64,000 nt of DNA from the NCBI GenBank assembly GCA_015680685.1, contig MNCI01010871.1, positions 648,382-712,381 on the forward strand, written 5' to 3'. Source of the DNA: Gnetum montanum (taxonomy: Eukaryota > Streptophyta > Gnetopsida > Gnetales > Gnetaceae). The translations under genes and the position numbers were made by a program. This document shows positions 45,830-57,893 of the stretch, one piece after another. Numbering within the stretch: the first letter of the stretch is position 1; each line of letters begins with the position of its first letter. A model generated the notes under the pieces. That model was not told the DNA's origin and made no database searches. It worked only from the letters and a program-made list of their open reading frames with translations.

Positions 45830-46585
45830 TGATGGGACGAGATATCACATGTTCCGCGATATCGCGTCCACCGCGATATCGCATACCCTGCGATATCGCG
45901 TACGCGATATCGTAGTGCGTCATCAAATCTATAAATAAGAGACGGCTCTCCCTTGTTTCTCATTCTAGGCCTAGACCGTAGTGAAACTCTGGTAGTTTTA
46001 CCTCTCTAGAGATAGAATAATTTCCATGTGCCCACAGTAGGAGCTCCAAAGTGAACGAATCTTTATTCAAGCAAATATTGTACCTGAACACAAGTTTNAT
46101 TATTATTTATTTATTATTATTTAAATGATTTATTAATCATTGAATCTCTCTCAACCATTCTCTCCTAGTTAAGTGCATTCAGTACGACTGCTTCAAGCAC
46201 GTGCGTTACGCTTGGTGATCCCAGTAACGAATAGCATTTGGTAACCAAGGTTGCATTGGTTCAAGGTGTGAATGGTAAGTTGGAAAAGATACTGATGTTA
46301 GGTTAATTAAGACTTAGTTAGTTAGTTAAGATTAGTTAATTAGTCTCTTCACCCTTCACCTCACTAGCATAGGAGATAAAACAGAAAAGATATAAAAATC
46401 ATATACCTCAGAATTACTTAACCATACAATCATGAAAAATACAAGTAAGTCTAGGAAGACAACGAATGATTAACCTTAAGTGTTCCATGAGGCATGTAGG
46501 AACTTAGTCTATGGAGTTCGACCAGATCGTACGTGTAACACTCGTATTTGTATGGTTGAGTGTAGGGGTACCTCACCACGCATCA
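45830..46585 (+). repeat. 5' LTR of element E
   Basis: Five GATATC units at 45840-45912 with the GATATCGCGTACGCGATATC palindrome, TATAAATA at 45930-45937. The single N at 46098 replaces about 75 bases that the 3' LTR has (the AATAAAG polyadenylation region), an assembly join. Confidence 0.9.
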
Positions 46586-46586
46586 T

Positions 46587-46604
46587 TGGTATTGTTGCTG
46601 GGGA
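46587..46604 (+). other. Primer-binding site of element E, decayed
   Basis: TGGTATTGTTGCTGGGGA differs from TGGCGCCGTTGCCGGGGA at five bases, all C to T or G to A. Confidence 0.7.
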
Positions 46605-46728
46605 CTAAGTGTTTGTGTGCTAAGTAGAACATAGGAAATTATCCACATCATTGGGAGCTTAAAAAAACCATTAGGGTTAATTAAACAAAAAATTATATAA
46701 TGGTTAAATAGCACATCAACAAGACACA

Positions 46729-49070
46729 ATGTCTTCTTCTTCTTCTCATAAAAGCATTTCACCACCTAGGGATCATACAAGAAACAGTCGGTAGTATAAA
46801 ACACATAACCAAAATCCTTCAGTTCCTCAATAATATTGGGTGGTATATACTCATCATGATGAGTACATACCTGATTTTACCTCCATCCTCCATCAGGATG
46901 AACAACTGCGCTGGAAATACTTGCAAGGTAACATAGTGTTACATCCAGATCGTGCAGTCCCCAACATGCTCCTCCGTGCTCTGGCATAGATAGGAATGAC
47001 ACAGCTATACGCTGAATACGTTATAGGTGATTTTGACACAAGGGATTACCATCCCACAGTCGCACAATGTTTAAGGGACTCGAGGCAGGAGAGCCAGCAT
47101 ACATTGTTGAAGGCAAAAGGGGTCCCACACATCCTAAGTGAAATAGGAGATGGTGAACCACTTATAATAGGTTCTCCATCAAATGATGTTCCCCCTCCTG
47201 ACGAAAGTGAGGAGGTGGGGTATTAGAACCTACGCTCCATGATACACAATCCTAGTTCTGATCCCTATGAACACCAACTGTTCACTAAGGGAACAAAAAC
47301 ACATGACAAGGACGAGCATTTTGATCATCATTATGATCGTGGTTGTAGCCATCAAAGAGAAGATAAGAAACATCATTATGGTGATGGTTCTCCTTCTTCT
47401 CCCCCTTCATCACATCATTCACCCTCTCCTTCCACATTAGGGTGCATTCATAAAGAGCATAATGATGAGGATAAGGGTAAACAAAATGAGAGACCTTGAA
47501 GAGAGAGTTGAGAGTGAGGACGAGGGCAGTCTAGAGAGTCTAGGCATGAAAGAAGGGAAAGTAGGGAACAACGTAGGCATCATAGACATCATGAAAGAGA
47601 TGATCATGATGAACCCCTACTTGTTACCCAAAGTATGCTAGATATTATGGAGGCTATGAGAATACCAACAAGGCATCAAAAAGATAGTTGGATCAAGAGA
47701 CTAGATAAGAACAATATCCCATGCTTCGAAGGGGGATACAACGTTGATCCACAAAATAATATACAGGTATTTCATGATGCTTGCACTTTGAAAAATATTG
47801 AAAATAAGTGGCAGAAATTAAAGTTTTTTCCTAGGACACTCATAAAGGAAGCAAAGAGTTGGTACCAGTCCTTAGAACCATAAACCATTAGGATGTGGAG
47901 TACGATGTTAGAACTCTTCAACGATAAATACCAAACATACTCCAGAGTTTCCAACTTGCATAAGCAGATCCAAGGATGGAAGCAGGGTAATCACGAACCC
48001 TTGGATGTTGCCATGGGTCAATATTATGCATTGTTACATCGTTGCCTGGGCCATGGTTATGCACAGTAGGATCAACTATGCCATCTCGTAGATGGGCTAA
48101 GACACGAAACGAGGAGAACCCTTGGGACTTATGCCCAAGGGAGACTATCTGAACTTAGATTCCACGAAATTCATTGATTTTTGGAGCAAGTAGCTAAAGA
48201 AGAAGAGGAGCTATGGAAAAGGAAAAGCATGGAAGAGTATAACCATGATCCTTCCCTCCAAAAGAGGGGAGTGAGATTCTGCGATGAAGAGGATGAGTCA
48301 CCACTTGAAGAGTTGGTGAATAGAAAAACCTTGCCGCTTTAGAAGTTAACAATGGAAGTGGCGGCTAAGGTAGATCAAATATAGGACTCCTTAGATAGTA
48401 GACTTGAACATGTCCTAAAAATCATAGAGGAGTCTAAGGAGGAATGAAGTAGTGACAATGACAAGAAAAAGCGGAGAAATTCAGATCCTGCATGTAACAA
48501 GGGTATGGGAAAAATGAATATCGTTGATGAGGTTGTGGATTCAGATACAGATAATGAAGATGGATGTGAGATCTGCCAATATGACCATCCTAAAGGATGT
48601 TGTCCAATCATCTCACATCTACAAGAGTTTGGGGTGTATGCACTCAACCCAAGACTTAACAGATGGCAGGCACCTCGAAGGTTACCTTATTCCCAAGGTA
48701 ACCCAAGGCAGTTCCACCAACCGTTAATGTACTATCCAAGTGGAACTCTACCACAACCTATCGGACCCACAATCATGGTGGATGCCATTGCCTAGACAAC
48801 AATATCCTTACTGGCAACCAGACCCATATGGCTATTACATGTAGCAGCTAGTTTCTCCAAGTGACTCTATGGGTCACACAACCTGACGATGTCACTACCA
48901 AGTTTGGGAGTATTTTAGAAGGGCTCCTTCTCCTCTGGGAGACCCTTCACATGTATACCATCCTCCAAATCCATTCGCACATCTTGCACCGGTAGTTCCA
49001 CTACCTCCTACTCCAAAAATGCAAGGGGAACTCCCCACTCAACTATAGCAACGTAATGCTACGAGAGCTG
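46729..49070 (+). pseudogene. gag of element E
   Basis: ATG 46729 (MSSSSSSHKSISPPRDHTR). One frame is kept to about 48795, interrupted by about a dozen stops. Basic N-terminal half with RESREQRRHHRHHERDDHDE, Gag core at 47740-48170 (FHDACTLKNIENKWQKLKFF, LELFNDKYQTYSRVSNL, YYALLHRCLGHGYA), acidic linker, intact Cys/His motif CEICQYDHPKGCC at 48565-48603, then the Pro/Tyr/Gln tail. A deletion of about 17 bases near 48765 (compare 59905-59930 in F) shifts the frame before the protease. Confidence 0.85.
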
Positions 49071-49099
49071 TAAACCTTCAACCCATTGTTGGTTCTAAC

Positions 49100-49825
49100 A
49101 ATTGCAAGAAGAGAAGACCTTTCTATAGAACCAAAAGCCTAGACAAGCTCTCACAACCGCAAGCAGTTGAGTCTGTGTATGCTCCTCCAACACATAAGTC
49201 TTCAGAGCTCTCTTCAAACCAATACCAGAGCTTAACGCATACGGTTATGTTAACACATACCGTAACCAATTGGATCAAGGTGGGCCACCTTCCCAGGAAA
49301 CTCTCTAATCCTAGAGGTCCCTTAATCTACCTCCAAGTCACTAGGAACGAACCTCATAAGGATCTTCTTGACTCAGGTTCTGGAGTCAACTTAATCTCAC
49401 TAGAAATGTATAAAGCTTGGAACCTACCTCCACTTAAGAAGAGCAATATTCAACTGGAGTTGATTGACCAGTCCATCACCATTCCCTTGGGATTGGTGGA
49501 GGACATTGTTACCACTATGTGTGGTTAGTCATATCCAGCTAATTTCCTGGTGATAGAAGTCAACAACAACGAAGGTGACTTTCCAATTATAATGGGAAGG
49601 GCATCGCTAAGTACAATAGACGCATGCTTAGGAATTTGCGATATTTCCTTGGAAATATCTAAGGTAAACATTTATGGAAAGATGGAGAAGAAGAAAGTTC
49701 CATGCATCACATATAGTGACTCAGAGGGTGGTGACATGGAGGAATGCTCAGCATCCCCTGCATGCAACTGGTGTGCCCAAGAAACTCAAATACAAAGATG
49801 CCTATATGTAGCAACCACACAATAA
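49100..49825 (+). pseudogene. Aspartic protease of element E, catalytic motif intact
   Basis: VGHLPRKLSNPRGPLIYL, then LLDSGSGVNLISLEMYKAW with the catalytic Asp codon at 49370-49372, SITIPLGLVEDIVTTMCG, a single TAG (for Trp), DFP/IIMGRASLSTIDACLGI, and the Cys-rich tail CNWCAQETQIQRCLYVATTQ ending at 49825. The frame is +1 relative to gag because of the upstream deletion. Apart from that one stop, this is a well preserved protease. Confidence 0.85.
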
Positions 49826-51965
49826 GAGAACACACAGTGGTTGAAAGCTAATCAAAAAGTAGCCCACCAACATGCATGGAGCAAACTAGGGAAACAAATC
49901 ACGCCAACAACGAAGGCATAGATACATTGGAATATGAGCATCGCCGACTTCCACCCCTTAATCTAAGAACATCAATTTGGAGAAGTTGGACACTTCTAAG
50001 AAATTCAAACAGGTGCTCGTTATTTCAGATCTCTCACTTTTCATTCAGTCATGGGGGAGATGGCCACCTATGGTAATCATTTGGGTCCCTCAGTTCTTTT
50101 TAAGTTTTTGTTTTACACGTTTTTTTTACACATTTTTGTTTTACAAATTTCTTCAAATTTTCTTGTTTTTTGTTTTACAACATCGTTTATACCTTTTTTA
50201 TTTCTTTGTGTGTGTATTACCCATGTTGTCAAGTTTGTCATTTAATAAGTGTTCTTCATTATGGTATGAACTGTTTTCCTATTGATTGCTACTGTTTGGT
50301 TTTTACCTTTAAGTTATGATGTTGATACTAAGGTATGTTTATTTTGATATAGCAGGCAATGAGTCCACTTTATCCATACATCCACAAATTTCTATGGTCT
50401 CTCCTAGCTTGGAAATGTATAGTCCCTTTCTAAATAAGAACTATTAACGAATCGGTAACTGGGTATTTCTCAAACTGAGGAAGGACTCAAGGATTGAAAA
50501 GGGTGTGACTTCAAGGGAACTTGATGCATTTGTGTTGGCCATTCTCTTGGGTGCTTGGATGTTTTCTTCTTAATTTTTCTTACCATTTTGATGTTACTTA
50601 ATCATCGGGAATCTAAGCTAATAAAAATAACAAAGTCTTTGCATGTGTGGTTCTCATGCATAAACACATAAAACAAAAAAAAAAAGCGTGTAAGTGAGAA
50701 TTCAAAGCGCACCCCTTAGAAGAAATAATCATTTGGGCTACAAGCATTGGTTATGGAACTAAAATAAAAATGTTCCTTCTAACTAATGCCCTTCTCGCTT
50801 CCCATTCACTCCTCCTTCATTTCGTCAGAATGGTGATGGCTCTTTGGTGAAGGCATTCTTGTTACTTCAAGGGGATGGATTGGCCGAATGCATTAATGCG
50901 AAGTCACTAGAAGTGGTTTGTTTGAGGCCAAGCTTGGAATGGGATCTAGTAAGTCACATTAATCATGAATTACACAAGGAGCTATATATCACCTTATTCT
51001 TGGGATTCCATTCCATTCTCCTCTCTCCATCCTTTCCATTGTTCACCTCATTGGCAGTTGTATCATTAGTGTATATTTTGGTTGACGCATTTTTTTCTTT
51101 TTGGTAAATTCTTGCGGTTAAGATTTTAACTTTTGTTCCAAATGACATTGCTAGAGCCTACGGACTTTTTGAATGTGGGTTTGTTAGGGCATTAAGGGCA
51201 TGAGCTTGCTTTGGGGAGGACCCACTGACATTCCTATTTGGTGCACCAATTAAATTCTTTCCCTTAAAATTTTTGCAATCCACTCTATTTTGTTCATTTC
51301 CATCTTGACATCCATTTCATCAACGTTATAGTTGTTTCTTTTTCTCCATCTTTCTTATTTTTTATTCTTTCTCCATTCTATCGCTACCGGAGGGTCGCTC
51401 TCAGTCATGGGGGTCTGGACCCAAATTTTTTCAATTTTCTCCTAACCCCTACACCTTCGGTAGTCACCATTATTATATCTCCAGATCTGTATCAGCCATA
51501 CCACAACTTAGCTAATGGACCTTTCACCGAAGCAAGGTATCAATTGCATTATGATTTATTTACCCTTGCTAATATAAAGACTATGTTATGTGTGCAAATG
51601 ACAATCATACAATAATGGATTGGATCTGGAGGGAACACATGGAATGGAGTGGTGCTGAAAGCAGCTATGCAAGGAGCAAGACTGATGGTGCGCTTACAGA
51701 TAAACAATGAAAGGCGCAATCTTAGCATTGGCAGCAGTAAAACTTCTTTCTCTCTCTCTTTCTCAACTGCCAAATGAGGCCTGATGTCAAATGTATAAAG
51801 TGTTCACTCTTGTTATCATGAACACTAGTCTTGTCTTGTCTTGTAATGACAATCTGTTCACATATCGTCCCATTCACCATTAGTTCCATTTGAGTCAATA
51901 ATCCCATACCATCCCAATATTTTGTAAGGAACTTGAGGATGAGTTTTTATTCAGTCATGGGGGTA
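49826..51965 (+). other. Element E spacer (gap-free reference copy)
   Basis: Landmarks: AGTCATGGGGG at 50047-50057; short TTTTTGTTTTACACAT repeat at about 50100; GGGTGTGACTTCAAGGG box at 50501; GCTTTGGGGAGGACCCAC box at 51208-51225; second AGTCATGGGGG at 51403-51413; vestigial ORF2 start ATG 51598 followed by WIGSG..; CT-rich tract at about 51740; third AGTCATGGGGG at 51953-51963. An 87-codon open frame at 50844-51107 is closed in F and is not a gene. Confidence 0.8.
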
Positions 51966-52841
51966 TGATGGGACGTGATATTGCATGGGCTATGATATCG
52001 CGTATGCGATATTGCGTCTGTTGCGATATCGCATCCCTCGCGATATTGCGTATGCGATATCGCGTCTTCCCCTATGATATCATGTACATGATATCGCAGT
52101 GCGTCATCAAATCTATAAATAAGAGATGGCTCTTCCTTATTTCTTATTCTAGGCCTAGACCATAGCGAAACTCTGGTAGTTTTACCTCTCCAGAGATAGA
52201 ATAATTTCCATGTGCCCACAGTAGGAGCTCCAAAGTGAACGGATCTTTATTTGAGCAAATATTGTACCTGAACACAGGTTTGTGTATGGTAATAAAGATG
52301 GACTTCTTGGATAAACCTTGCAATGCATGGAATAAGCTAAATAGGATTTTACTTATTTTTAATTATTTTTTATTATTAAAATGATTTATTAATCATTAAA
52401 TTTATCTCAACTCTTCTCTCCTAGTTAAGTGCATTCAGTATGACTACTTCGAGCACGGGCGTTACGCTTGGTGATCCCAGTAACGAATAGCATTTGGTAG
52501 CCAAGGTTGCATTGGTTTAGTGTGTGAATGGTAAGTGGGAATGGATACTGATGCTAGGTTAATTAAGGCTTAGTTAGTTAGTTAATATTAGTTAATTAGT
52601 CTCTTCACCCTTCACCTGACTAGCATAGGAGATAAAATAGAAAAGATATAAAAATCATATTCCTTAGACTTACTTAACCATACAACCATGAAAAATAAAA
52701 GTAAGTTTGGGAAGACAAAAAATGATTAACCTTAAATGTTCCATGAGGTGTGTAGGCACTTAGTCTACAGAGTTTGACTAGATCGCGCGTGTAACACTCG
52801 TAGTCGTATGGTTGAGTGTAGGGGTACCTCGCCACTCATCA
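51966..52841 (+). repeat. 3' LTR of element E (876 bp)
   Basis: Five GATATC and three GATATT units at 51975-52100, TATAAATA at 52114-52121, AATAAAG near 52290, end block GGTTGAGTGTAGGGG and CATCA. Confidence 0.92.
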
Positions 52842-52859
52842 ATCAAGATGGTTAATTAT

Positions 52860-53670
52860 TAATAAGTGGTGAGGTACCCCTACACCAAAACATACAAATA
52901 ATTAAGGTGTTTATGCATGTTCTGGTCAAATTTCATGGACCTACAGTTCTTTGGTGCACTAGTTCTTCTAGGAAGTGAAATGGGTATTGAGAACATTTGT
53001 TGTCTTTTCAAGTACACTTGTGAAGCTTAAGGATATTGTTTAAGTGTAATTGAGGTACATGAATTTTTATCATTTTATGTTTTATAAGTTTGATTACCTA
53101 CAACAATAATGAAAGGTAGAGTAATTTAATATATAATTTATCTACTACCTAACTAGCCTAACACAAGTACCAATCCCACTTTCTTGGACACATCTTGAAC
53201 ACATATAATGCTGCTAGGTTACCAAATGTTAAGTGTTGCTAGGTTATCAAGCACTATATGTATGCTCAAAGTGGCAATGGTCATGTTCATTAATAATTAG
53301 AAATTAATTTCTTAAATTAAATGCATGTACATTAAAGAAAACATTCATCTATTCTCATTGCTGCAAGGATTGTTGAAAGAGTTCATTTTTATTCCTATCA
53401 CACTACTGCCCTAAGGTATATTAGTGTTTGAACAAAGATCTGTACACACTCAGAATCTTGTTGCAGGAACTTAGAAAATATTCTAACTCTAAAAGAAACA
53501 AACTACAATAGCTTCACTACTTTAACTGAAAAAACTATATCAAAATCATGAGCCGAAGTGCTATATTTATAGGCTAGCATATATCCCCCAACATCGGATA
53601 CCTGACATTGCATCCTAGCTCCAACGTTAGATACCCAACACTGGAGAAAATGAAATAGTATCATTTATCA
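52860..53670 (-). repeat. 3' LTR of element G (811 bp), diverged type
   Basis: The minus strand starts TGATAAATGATAC after GTTGTAGAGGTA and ends GGTGTAGGGGTACCTCACC then ACTTATTA, related to the other LTR ends. U3 has no GATATC array but repeated CCAAC..(C/T)(G/A)GATACC units at 53588-53642, at the same place before CCTATAAATATAG (about 53572-53560). Confidence 0.8.
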
Positions 53671-55702
53671 TACCTCTACAACTAAATGAAAACTTATCCT
53701 CAAGTGAAGAAAAGGAAAAACAAGTTCCTTAAAAAATATTGGGAAGGTATGGTATTATTGACTGAGATACAAACTGACCCATATGGAATAGACAAACTCT
53801 GAGTACCTAAGTGTATGGAGTTACAATCTTTACAAAATTGGATGTTCATGATAACAGAAGTGAACACCCTAGATAAAACTAACACCCAATGCCTCTTGGT
53901 AGCTAGAGAGCGAGAGAAAAGATCCCACAATCATGAACAGTCCTCATCATGTGATACTGTTGCATCATCCTTGGTGAAGATGTCCCACTTCCTATCCATG
54001 ATTCCCACTACAATCATGATAGAATCATGAATTAGTATGCAATTTGTAACATATAGCTATTAAATACCTTTTCTCGTCAGTGGTTACACTCGGCTAGGTT
54101 GTAATTGTGGTAGATTGATTCCTTTAGTAGTGTTAGGAGGAGGAATGACAAATAGGGTAAAATAGATAAGTAGTATATTAAATTTGAAAAGGTTCTACAC
54201 AAGGAAATATTTGAAGAGGGTGTAAGAATTCACAATAGTAAAAAGGAAGGTTCACTAAAAAATGTTATGAAGATATGCACAACTGGATGTCATTGATGAG
54301 TTAAACAAAGGGATTTGATTGTAAGAGTGTCTAAGGGTAAATAACTTAACCAATTCAACCAAAAGATATGTAAGTGGGTCCTCCCCAAAGCAAGCATAGG
54401 CCTTTTATGCCCTTGCATAACTTTAAACGAAAGAGTCAGTGGGCTCCATGGATGATTAGTGATTATAGAAGGTTAAGTACAAAAACCTAGAAGAAACTAC
54501 CTAAGAATTCCGATACATCAAACTAGGACATTGAACAAGAACATGAAACTGGTAGTGAGGTGAGATATGGAAATCATAGATGCATGAGAGAGAGAGAGAG
54601 AGTGGAATCGAGTTCCTGATTAAGGTCACATGAAGGCCCTTGTGGATTTTATGGTTAAATGACTTGATAAGATTCTTCATTAGTCTATACCAAAACCAAC
54701 CATGTTAAGTAACTTCACATTGTCATTCTAAGACCAATCCATCCCCCTAAGACATGAGAGTGATCTCATAGAACAACCACCATTCCTTATTAGAGAAGAG
54801 AAAAGAAGTAGGAAGTGAGGAAGGGTCTTAGTTAGAGGGGACCCTCAAGGATGGGTAACATGTCTTTCTAGTCCCATAACTAGTGCTTGTAGCTCATTTA
54901 TTTTGTCTAAGGGATGTGCTTTGAATTCCAATCATTTTTTTTGAAATGGAAACCACACCATGCAAAGACGTATGCATTTATTTTTTCTAAGGAGTGTGTT
55001 TTGAATTCTCATCATTTTTTAAAGATGGAAACCACACCATGCAAAGACTTATTCAACTTCCTTTTATTGGTCAACACGGAATGGTAAGAAGTCTATGAAA
55101 ATACACATGTACCCAAGCAAACAAAAAGATAGAAAGAATACTAAATCCCCTTGAAGTCACACCCTATTCAAACCTTTGAATCCTTCCTAATTCTAGAAAC
55201 TACCAAAGTCACAAGTTTGTTAAAGTTTCATTAATGAAAAAGGGACTGCATGTTTCCAGAACAAGGAAAATTATAGATTTTGTAGATGGGTGGATGTTGT
55301 GGACTTACTACCTATTGCATGAAAAAGAACCATGTCCTAATCATTAGTAACAAAATTCAAAGCCAAAATCTAGATACCAACAATCAAATAACTGAATAGT
55401 ACATACCACTATCAAGCAATGAATTACCATTGTGCCTGCTACGTATTATTAACAATAACCTAGAAAATCACACTAAAATAAAAGAAAATATAAAATAAAT
55501 TGTAAAATATTCAAAAAATAGCAAATGTACTAATGATGGTGTCAAAAAAAATGAACAAAGATTAATAAAATGAAAATAAGATGTAAAATAAAGAATGTGT
55601 AAAATAAAAATATGTGAAACAAAAATATGAAAAGCTAAGGAGCCATTTATATGGTTAGCATGGATGGCCATATCCTCCATATCTAAGTTAAAAGTAGGAG
55701 AT
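53671..55702 (-). other. Element G spacer (non-coding)
   Basis: Minus-strand boxes: GTGTGACTTCAAGGGG at 55163-55146, the ACATGTTACCCATCC block near 54860, GCTTTGGGGAGGACCCAC at 54391-54374. A short GA repeat lies at 54586-54602. No coding recognised; a C-terminal T-rich translation at 55468-55728 is an artefact of low complexity. Confidence 0.65.
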
Positions 55703-56785
55703 TTAAAATATGGAGTATGGTTGTCCATCCGATGAGGCGTTTCTTGTATTAGCTAGCTTATGTTCATGGAAAGGTTTGATTTGTTGGATGTTGATTAGTT
55801 GTTTCTTGTTTGGACTCTCAAGTTTGTAGATCATCATGACCCTAGAAGGAAAAGTTTCAAAAATGATGTAAGGTCCTTCACACAACATTGGAAACTTAAT
55901 TTGTTGAGGTACGTGTGTGGGGTTCCAGTAGAGGACCTTATCTCTAGATTGAAATTTGACTTTTCTGATTTTAAAGTCATGGAAATTTTTGTTGTAGGCA
56001 TTGTGCAACTCATTAGATGATAGGGCCACCAATCAATTTTCGTCTAGCAAGTTTAGATTTATTAGTCTTTCTTTTTGTGCTAGAATTAAGTCAAGGTCAA
56101 GGTCCCAGGATGTTGAAAGTGTATAGAGCTTGAATTAAATAGGAAGTGTTGGTAATTTTTCATACACAAGCTCATAAGGAGAATAGCCTATTGGAAGTTT
56201 CCATGTTGAGTGGTAGGCCAAAAGGGAATCGTTGAGTTTTGTGCTCCAGTATTTCCTATATTTGCTAATAGTTCCTATTAGAATCCTTGTGATTTTCCTA
56301 TTGGTAACCTCAACTTAACCATTAGCTAGGGGTGGTATGGTGTTGTGAGTTTATATTCAACCCCGAAGCATTACATAAGCTTCTAAAAAGTAGTTCTTGT
56401 AAAGTGAGTTCCATTATTAGAAATTAATGCACTTGGCATACCAAACCTGTTTACAACATTTTGTTGTACAAAGTGACCAACAGTAGAAGATGTATAGTCA
56501 ATGATGACTACGCCTTCTACCCATTTCATACAATAGTCTACTATAGTTATGATGTACACCTTTCCATTTGACATGGATGTGATGGGACCGATGAAGTTAA
56601 TGCCCTAGATGTTAAAAGGTTCTAGTGGTTGAATCCATTGTTAAGGTCCCTCCATTCAAGCAGTTATTCCACCATCTTGTTGGCATTGTTCACAAAAGTA
56701 GACATAATGATGAACATCCCTGAAGATTGTTGGCCAGTAGTATCCTATTGTTAGGATCTTAATGGCCATGCATCTCCTAGCATAG
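55703..56785 (-). pseudogene. Integrase of element G
   Basis: Zinc-binding part: MAIKILTIGYYWPTIFRDVH, YFCEQCQQDGG (56770-56660). Core: GINFIGPI where GIDFMGP is expected, then VYIITIVDYCMKWVEG and NRFGMPSALISNNGTHF where ISDNGTHF is expected: both catalytic Asp are Asn, each explained by one G-to-A change. C-terminal domain open at 55703-56032 with NELHNAYNKNFHDFKIRKV, DKVLYWNP and the GPY/F-type CEGPYIIFETF. Stops and frameshifts between 56380 and 56032. Confidence 0.88.
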
Positions 56786-57753
56786 TGATGAGATGCGATA
56801 TCGCATGCACCACGACATCGTGTACACGATATCGCGGCTGTCGCAATATCGCGTGATCCCCTGCGATATCGCGGTCTGCTACCAAATCTATAAATAAGAG
56901 GCAGCACTCCCCTCATTTCTCATCCTAGGCTTAAAGTAGGGAAACTCTGGCAGTTTGATCACTCCAGAGATAGAATATTTTCCATGTGCCTGCAGTAGGA
57001 GTCCCCAAGTGAATGGATCTTTATTCGAGCAGCTTTGTACCTGAACGCAAGTTGTGTATGGCAATAAAGACAAGCTTTGTGGATAAACCTTGTAGTGCAT
57101 GGAATAGGATTTATTACCTATTATTTCTTACATGTTATTTATTACATGCATTAGCACGGCATCAATACGACTTGATTACGAGCATTGACAAATGTGTACG
57201 GCTAATCAAGGAATCGGCCACTCATCGTGATTAGTCTCTCTCATCCTCAACTCCTAGAATGCAGAATGAGTACGACTTGATTACGAGCATCTACGGGTAT
57301 GTACAGCTAGTCAAGGAATCAGCTGCTCATTATGTTTAGGCTAGTTAAGTGCCTCAGTATAACCACTTCGAGCACGTGCATTACATGTGGTGATCCCAGT
57401 AATGATTAGCATTTGGTAGCCACAATTGCATAGTTCAGGGTGTTTACAATAAGTGGGAACAGATGTTAACGCTAGTTAATTTAGACTTAGTCCTTAGTTA
57501 GAGTTCATTAGCTCTCTCAATGCTTCACCTTGATAGCATAGGAGAAAAATCATAAAAGACCATAAAAATCATATACCTCAGACTTACTTAACCATACATT
57601 ATGACAAGAACAAGTAAGTCTAGGAAGACAACAAATGATTAACCCCAAGTGTTCCATGGGGTGTTTAGGCATTTAGTTTATGAAGTTTGACCAAATCATG
57701 AGTGCTACGCTCATTTCGTATGGTTGAGTGTAGGGGTACCTCACCACTCATCA
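56786..57753 (+). repeat. 5' LTR of element F (968 bp)
   Basis: Three GATATC plus variants at 56798-56875, TATAAATA at 56889-56896, AATAAAG near 57064. Twin TACGACTTGATTACGAGCAT blocks at about 57167 and 57270 form an internal duplication also present in the 3' LTR, which explains the extra length over E. Confidence 0.92.
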
Positions 57754-57754
57754 T

Positions 57755-57772
57755 TGGCACCATTGCTGGGGA
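57755..57772 (+). other. Primer-binding site of element F, decayed
   Basis: TGGCACCATTGCTGGGGA, three transitions from the tRNA-Asp complement TGGCGCCGTTGCCGGGGA. Confidence 0.75.
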
Positions 57773-57893
57773 CTAAGTGTTTGTGCACCAAATAGAAAAT
57801 AAGGGATATCACTCACATAGTTGTGAGCCTCAACGAACCTTCGAGTTAATCAAGAAATAATTTATATAATGGTGAATTAGCACACCAATAAGA

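Larger units (their letters stand above)
45830..52841 (+). mobile_element. Element E: complete non-autonomous gag-protease LTR element
   Basis: TGATGGGACG (45830) to CATCA (52841), 7.0 kb, with perfect 5-base TSD ATCAA (45825-45829 and 52842-52846). The contents in order are 5' LTR, decayed tRNA-Asp primer site, gag (46729 to about 49070), protease (about 49100-49825), a gap-free non-coding spacer of 2.1 kb, purine tract, 3' LTR. Because this copy has no N inside the internal region, it shows directly that RT, RNase H and integrase are absent. Confidence 0.92.
52860..56785 (-). mobile_element. Element G: 3' part of a pol-bearing Athila-like element
   Basis: Minus-strand order: integrase (56785 to 55703), non-coding spacer with the shared boxes, purine-rich tract, 3' LTR (53670 to 52860). 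Element F interrupts the integrase at 56786; the rest of pol is outside the window. Its spacer holds the same GCTTTGGGGAGGACCCAC and GTGTGACTTCAAGGGG boxes as the pol-less elements, making G a second candidate partner for them. Confidence 0.8.

Noticed and set aside
50844-51107. 87-codon plus-strand frame in the E spacer
   Set aside because: The matching stretch of F has a stop early and the reading does not persist; looks non-coding.
54586-54602. GA microsatellite in the G spacer
   Set aside because: A simple repeat of ordinary length; not informative.
56656-56916. 86-codon minus-strand frame joining LTR sequence to the integrase zinc finger
   Set aside because: Chance fusion across the F insertion site; its first half is LTR U3 of F.
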